Below are positions 12,225 to 15,709 of a stretch of DNA of 15,709 nucleotides, piece after piece. Position 1 is the first letter of the stretch. Every line of letters starts with the position of its first letter. Both the position numbers and the translations under genes were made by a program. The DNA comes from JALORV01 sp044225415 (GTDB lineage Bacteria; Pseudomonadota; Gammaproteobacteria; Burkholderiales; Burkholderiaceae_F). Below the pieces are notes generated by a model, which did not search any database, was not told where the DNA came from, and was given only the letters and a program-made list of their open reading frames with translations. The DNA lies in contig JBGAIO010000066.1 of the NCBI GenBank assembly GCA_044225415.1, positions 1 through 15,709 on the forward strand, in the 5' to 3' direction.

Positions 12225-14326
12225 TTGAACGAACCCTGGTTCTCGCATCCCGGCTTCTGGTCCTACGCCATCGGCGCACTGGCGTTTGCGGGGCTGGCGG
12301 TCCGGCTCGTCGTGCGCTGGCAGCCCGGCGGCAAGCCGGCGCTGCTGCTCGCGTTCGCGCTGGCAACGGCTGCGGCGGCGATCGGTGCGGCGTGGTTCGT
12401 TGCGGTGCCCACGCTCGGCTGGTGGATCGTCGTCAGCCTGCTCGACCTGCTGCGGATGATGGCGACGCTTGCCTTCCTGCTTGCCTTCCTCGGCGTACGC
12501 GACGCGAGCAAGGGCGCGGCGCGCGGCGGTACCGGCTGGGTGGCGCTGGTGTCGATTTCCGTCGTGCTGGTCGCGGCCCACTTGCTGCTCGGCCTGGCCC
12601 TCGGTCGCCGTGACCCGCTGGCCGAGCCTGTTCGGCTTCGCGACTGCGCTGTCCATCGCGATCCTGGGCCTGGTGCTCGCGGAGCAGTGCTATCGCCGTA
12701 CGCCCGTGGGTTCGCGCTGGCAGGTGCGGCCGCTGTTGCTGGGCATCGGCGGCCTGCTGGTCTACGACGTCGTCCTGTACGCCGATGCGCTGCTGTTCCG
12801 CGTGCTTGATCTCGATCTGTGGTCTGCGCGCGGCTTTGCGCAGGCCGTGACGGTCCCGCTGATCATCCTGACGCTCGACCGCGTGCGCAACTGGTCCTTC
12901 GAACTTGCGCTGTCGCGCGGCATCCTGGCCGGCTCGACGGCACTCGCGGCGAGCGGTGCCTACCTGCTCGTCGTCGCCGGTGCCGGCTTCTTCCTGCGTT
13001 ACGCCGGCGGCTCCTGGGGACGGGCCATGGAAGTGGCGCTGCTCTTCGCCGCGTTGCTGCTGCTGGCGGTGGTGAGCCTGTCGGGCACGATGCGCGCAAA
13101 GCTGCGCGTGTTCGTCGGCAAGCATTTCTTCACCTATCGTTATGACTACCGCGAAGAGTGGCTGCGCTTCACGACGCGGCTGTCGTCGATGGCCGGCAGC
13201 CAGCCGTGGATCGCGTGCATCCAGGCCATGGGAGATCTGATCGAATCTCCCGGCGGTGCGCTATGGCTGAGAGGAAGTGACCGCGGCTTCCGCCAGGTGG
13301 CGCGGACCATGATGCTGGCCGTCGACGAGCAGGAACCCGCCGATGGATCGCTGGCCGCCTTCCTGCAGCGCACGGGCTGGGTCCTCGAAGTGAGCGACGT
13401 GCTGCAGCGTCCGCAGGCCTACGAGCAGCTCGTGCTGCCGCCGGCACTGACCAACCTGCCCGAGGCCTGGCTCATCGTGCCGCTGCAGACCGGCGAGGAA
13501 CTGATCGGTTTCGTCGTGCTCACGCCGCCGCGTGTGCGCATCGCCATCGACTGGGAAGTGCGGGACCTCCTGAAGACCGCCGGCCGCCAGGCGGCCAGCT
13601 ATCTTGCCTATGCGGTCGTTACCGAGGCGCTGCTGGAAGCGCGCAAATTCGACGCTTTCAACCGGCTGTCGACCTTCGTGGTGCACGATCTCAAGAACCT
13701 GATTGCACAGTTGCGCCTGCTGCTCACCAACGTCGAGAAGCACCGCGACAACCCGGAGTTCCAGCGCGACATGCTGTGCGCACCATCGAGCACGTCGTGG
13801 GCCGCATGCACACGCTGACGCTCCAGCTGCGGCCCGATGCCAACGAGCAGGAGCGGGCGCTGCCGGTCGACGTCGCTGCCGTTGCGCGTCGTGTGCAGTC
13901 GCTGCATCCCGCGGGACGATCCGACCTGACGCTGCGCGACGGCGAAGGTATCCTTGCATGGGCTCACGAAGAGCGGCTCGAACGCGTGCTGGCCCACCTG
14001 GTGCAGAACGCGTTCGAAGCGTCTCCGCGCGACGCGTCGGTGGAGCTGTGCGCTGCGAGGGACGGGGGAGACGTACTGATCGAAGTGATCGACCGCGGCT
14101 GCGGCATGACGCCGGAGTTCGTGCGCGAGCGCCTGTTCAGGCCTTTTCAGACGACGAAGGAAACCGGCATGGGCATTGGTGCTATGAGTGCCAGCAGTAT
14201 GTGCAGCAGATCGGCGGGCGACTCGACGTGGTGAGCGAGCCCGGCAAGGGCACGCGTGGCGGTGCGGCTGCCGGCCGTGCCGACGGGCGCCGGGGCCGAT
14301 GCCGCCGGCGAGCGGAGCGGCCGCGC

Positions 14327-14330
<4 letters not shown>
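12225..14330 (+). pseudogene. prsK: prsK, PEP-CTERM system sensor histidine kinase, interrupted by four apparent frameshifts
   Basis: Joined across the breaks this gives about 700 residues, the normal PrsK size. The N-terminal part has many membrane helices (12225 to about 13110). A GAF-like region opening with YRYDYREEWLRF follows. Then come the H-box FVVHDLKNLIAQL (13675-13713), the N-box HLVQNAFEASP (13996-14028), the D-box DRGCGMTPEF (14092-14121) and the G2 element TTKETGMGIGA. The reading frame changes near 12590-12620, 13773-13778, 14180-14184 and 14252-14258. It ends with ATGA at the prsR start, as expected for the pair. The start is uncertain: TTG 12225 gives the usual membrane N terminus, while ATG 12087 adds 46 residues. 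All key motifs are intact, so sequencing errors are a serious alternative to real loss. PrsK would sense an unknown signal and phosphorylate PrsR. Confidence 0.85.
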
Positions 14331-15690
<1,360 letters not shown>

Positions 15691-15694
15691 AGGC

Positions 15695-15709
15695 ATGGAG
15701 ATAATCTCC
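15695..15709 (+). CDS. Possible start of the next gene (partial)
   Basis: An ATG five bases after the prsR stop opens a frame MEIIS that runs to the end of the window. AAGGATGAAGG just before it could serve as a ribosome binding site. Five codons are too few to name a product; the spacing suggests an operon with prsR. Confidence 0.3.

Overview
The window is GC-rich, densely coding bacterial chromosome. The gene families (XrtA-type PEP-CTERM sorting, PrsK/PrsR, an electron transfer flavoprotein:ubiquinone oxidoreductase, a ZnuD-like TonB receptor, a sigma-54 promoter, and an initiator tRNA close to the E. coli form) point to a Proteobacterium. A gammaproteobacterium near Steroidobacterales, Nevskiales or Xanthomonadales, or a betaproteobacterium, is most likely. 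This placement is inferred from family content, not from a search.

Positions 1-984 hold the C-terminal barrel of a TonB-dependent receptor cut by the window edge. It converges on the ETF:ubiquinone oxidoreductase gene (1054-2718, minus), and a perfect REP-like palindrome lies between them. Divergent from the latter is a short-chain dehydrogenase gene (2837-3607) overlapped by a hotdog thioesterase gene (3604-3996). The two subunits of a succinyl-CoA:3-ketoacid CoA-transferase follow (4058-5427). A small DUF1624-type membrane protein lies on the minus strand (5454-6182). Divergent from it are ridA (6275-6652) and an Omp85/BamA-like barrel (6631-7869). Next come a CitE-like CoA-ester lyase overlapped by a SAM methyltransferase (7936-9437), an initiator tRNA-Met with promoter and terminator (9535-9611), and an acuI/yhdH-type acrylyl-CoA reductase (9698-10705). 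This first 10.7 kb is mostly central and acyl-CoA housekeeping: beta-oxidation electron transfer, thioester hydrolysis, ketone-body activation, C-C bond cleavage of CoA esters and enoyl-CoA reduction.

The last 5 kb is different. A secreted trypsin-family protease with a C-terminal PEP-CTERM sorting signal (10799-11908, minus) is divergent from the prsK-prsR two-component pair (12225-15690). A strong sigma-54 (-24/-12) element lies in front of the protease gene, and PrsR is a sigma-54 activator. This suggests that a PEP-CTERM substrate is controlled by its neighbour. As sequenced, prsK is broken by four apparent frameshifts and prsR by one, although all catalytic motifs survive. No other gene in the window shows such breaks. 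Clustered sequencing or assembly errors near the end of the window are as likely as recent gene decay.

No CRISPR array, insertion sequence, integrase or rRNA gene was seen. The only gene-free stretch above 300 bases is 11909-12224, which holds the sigma-54 promoter and a cluster of small palindromes.
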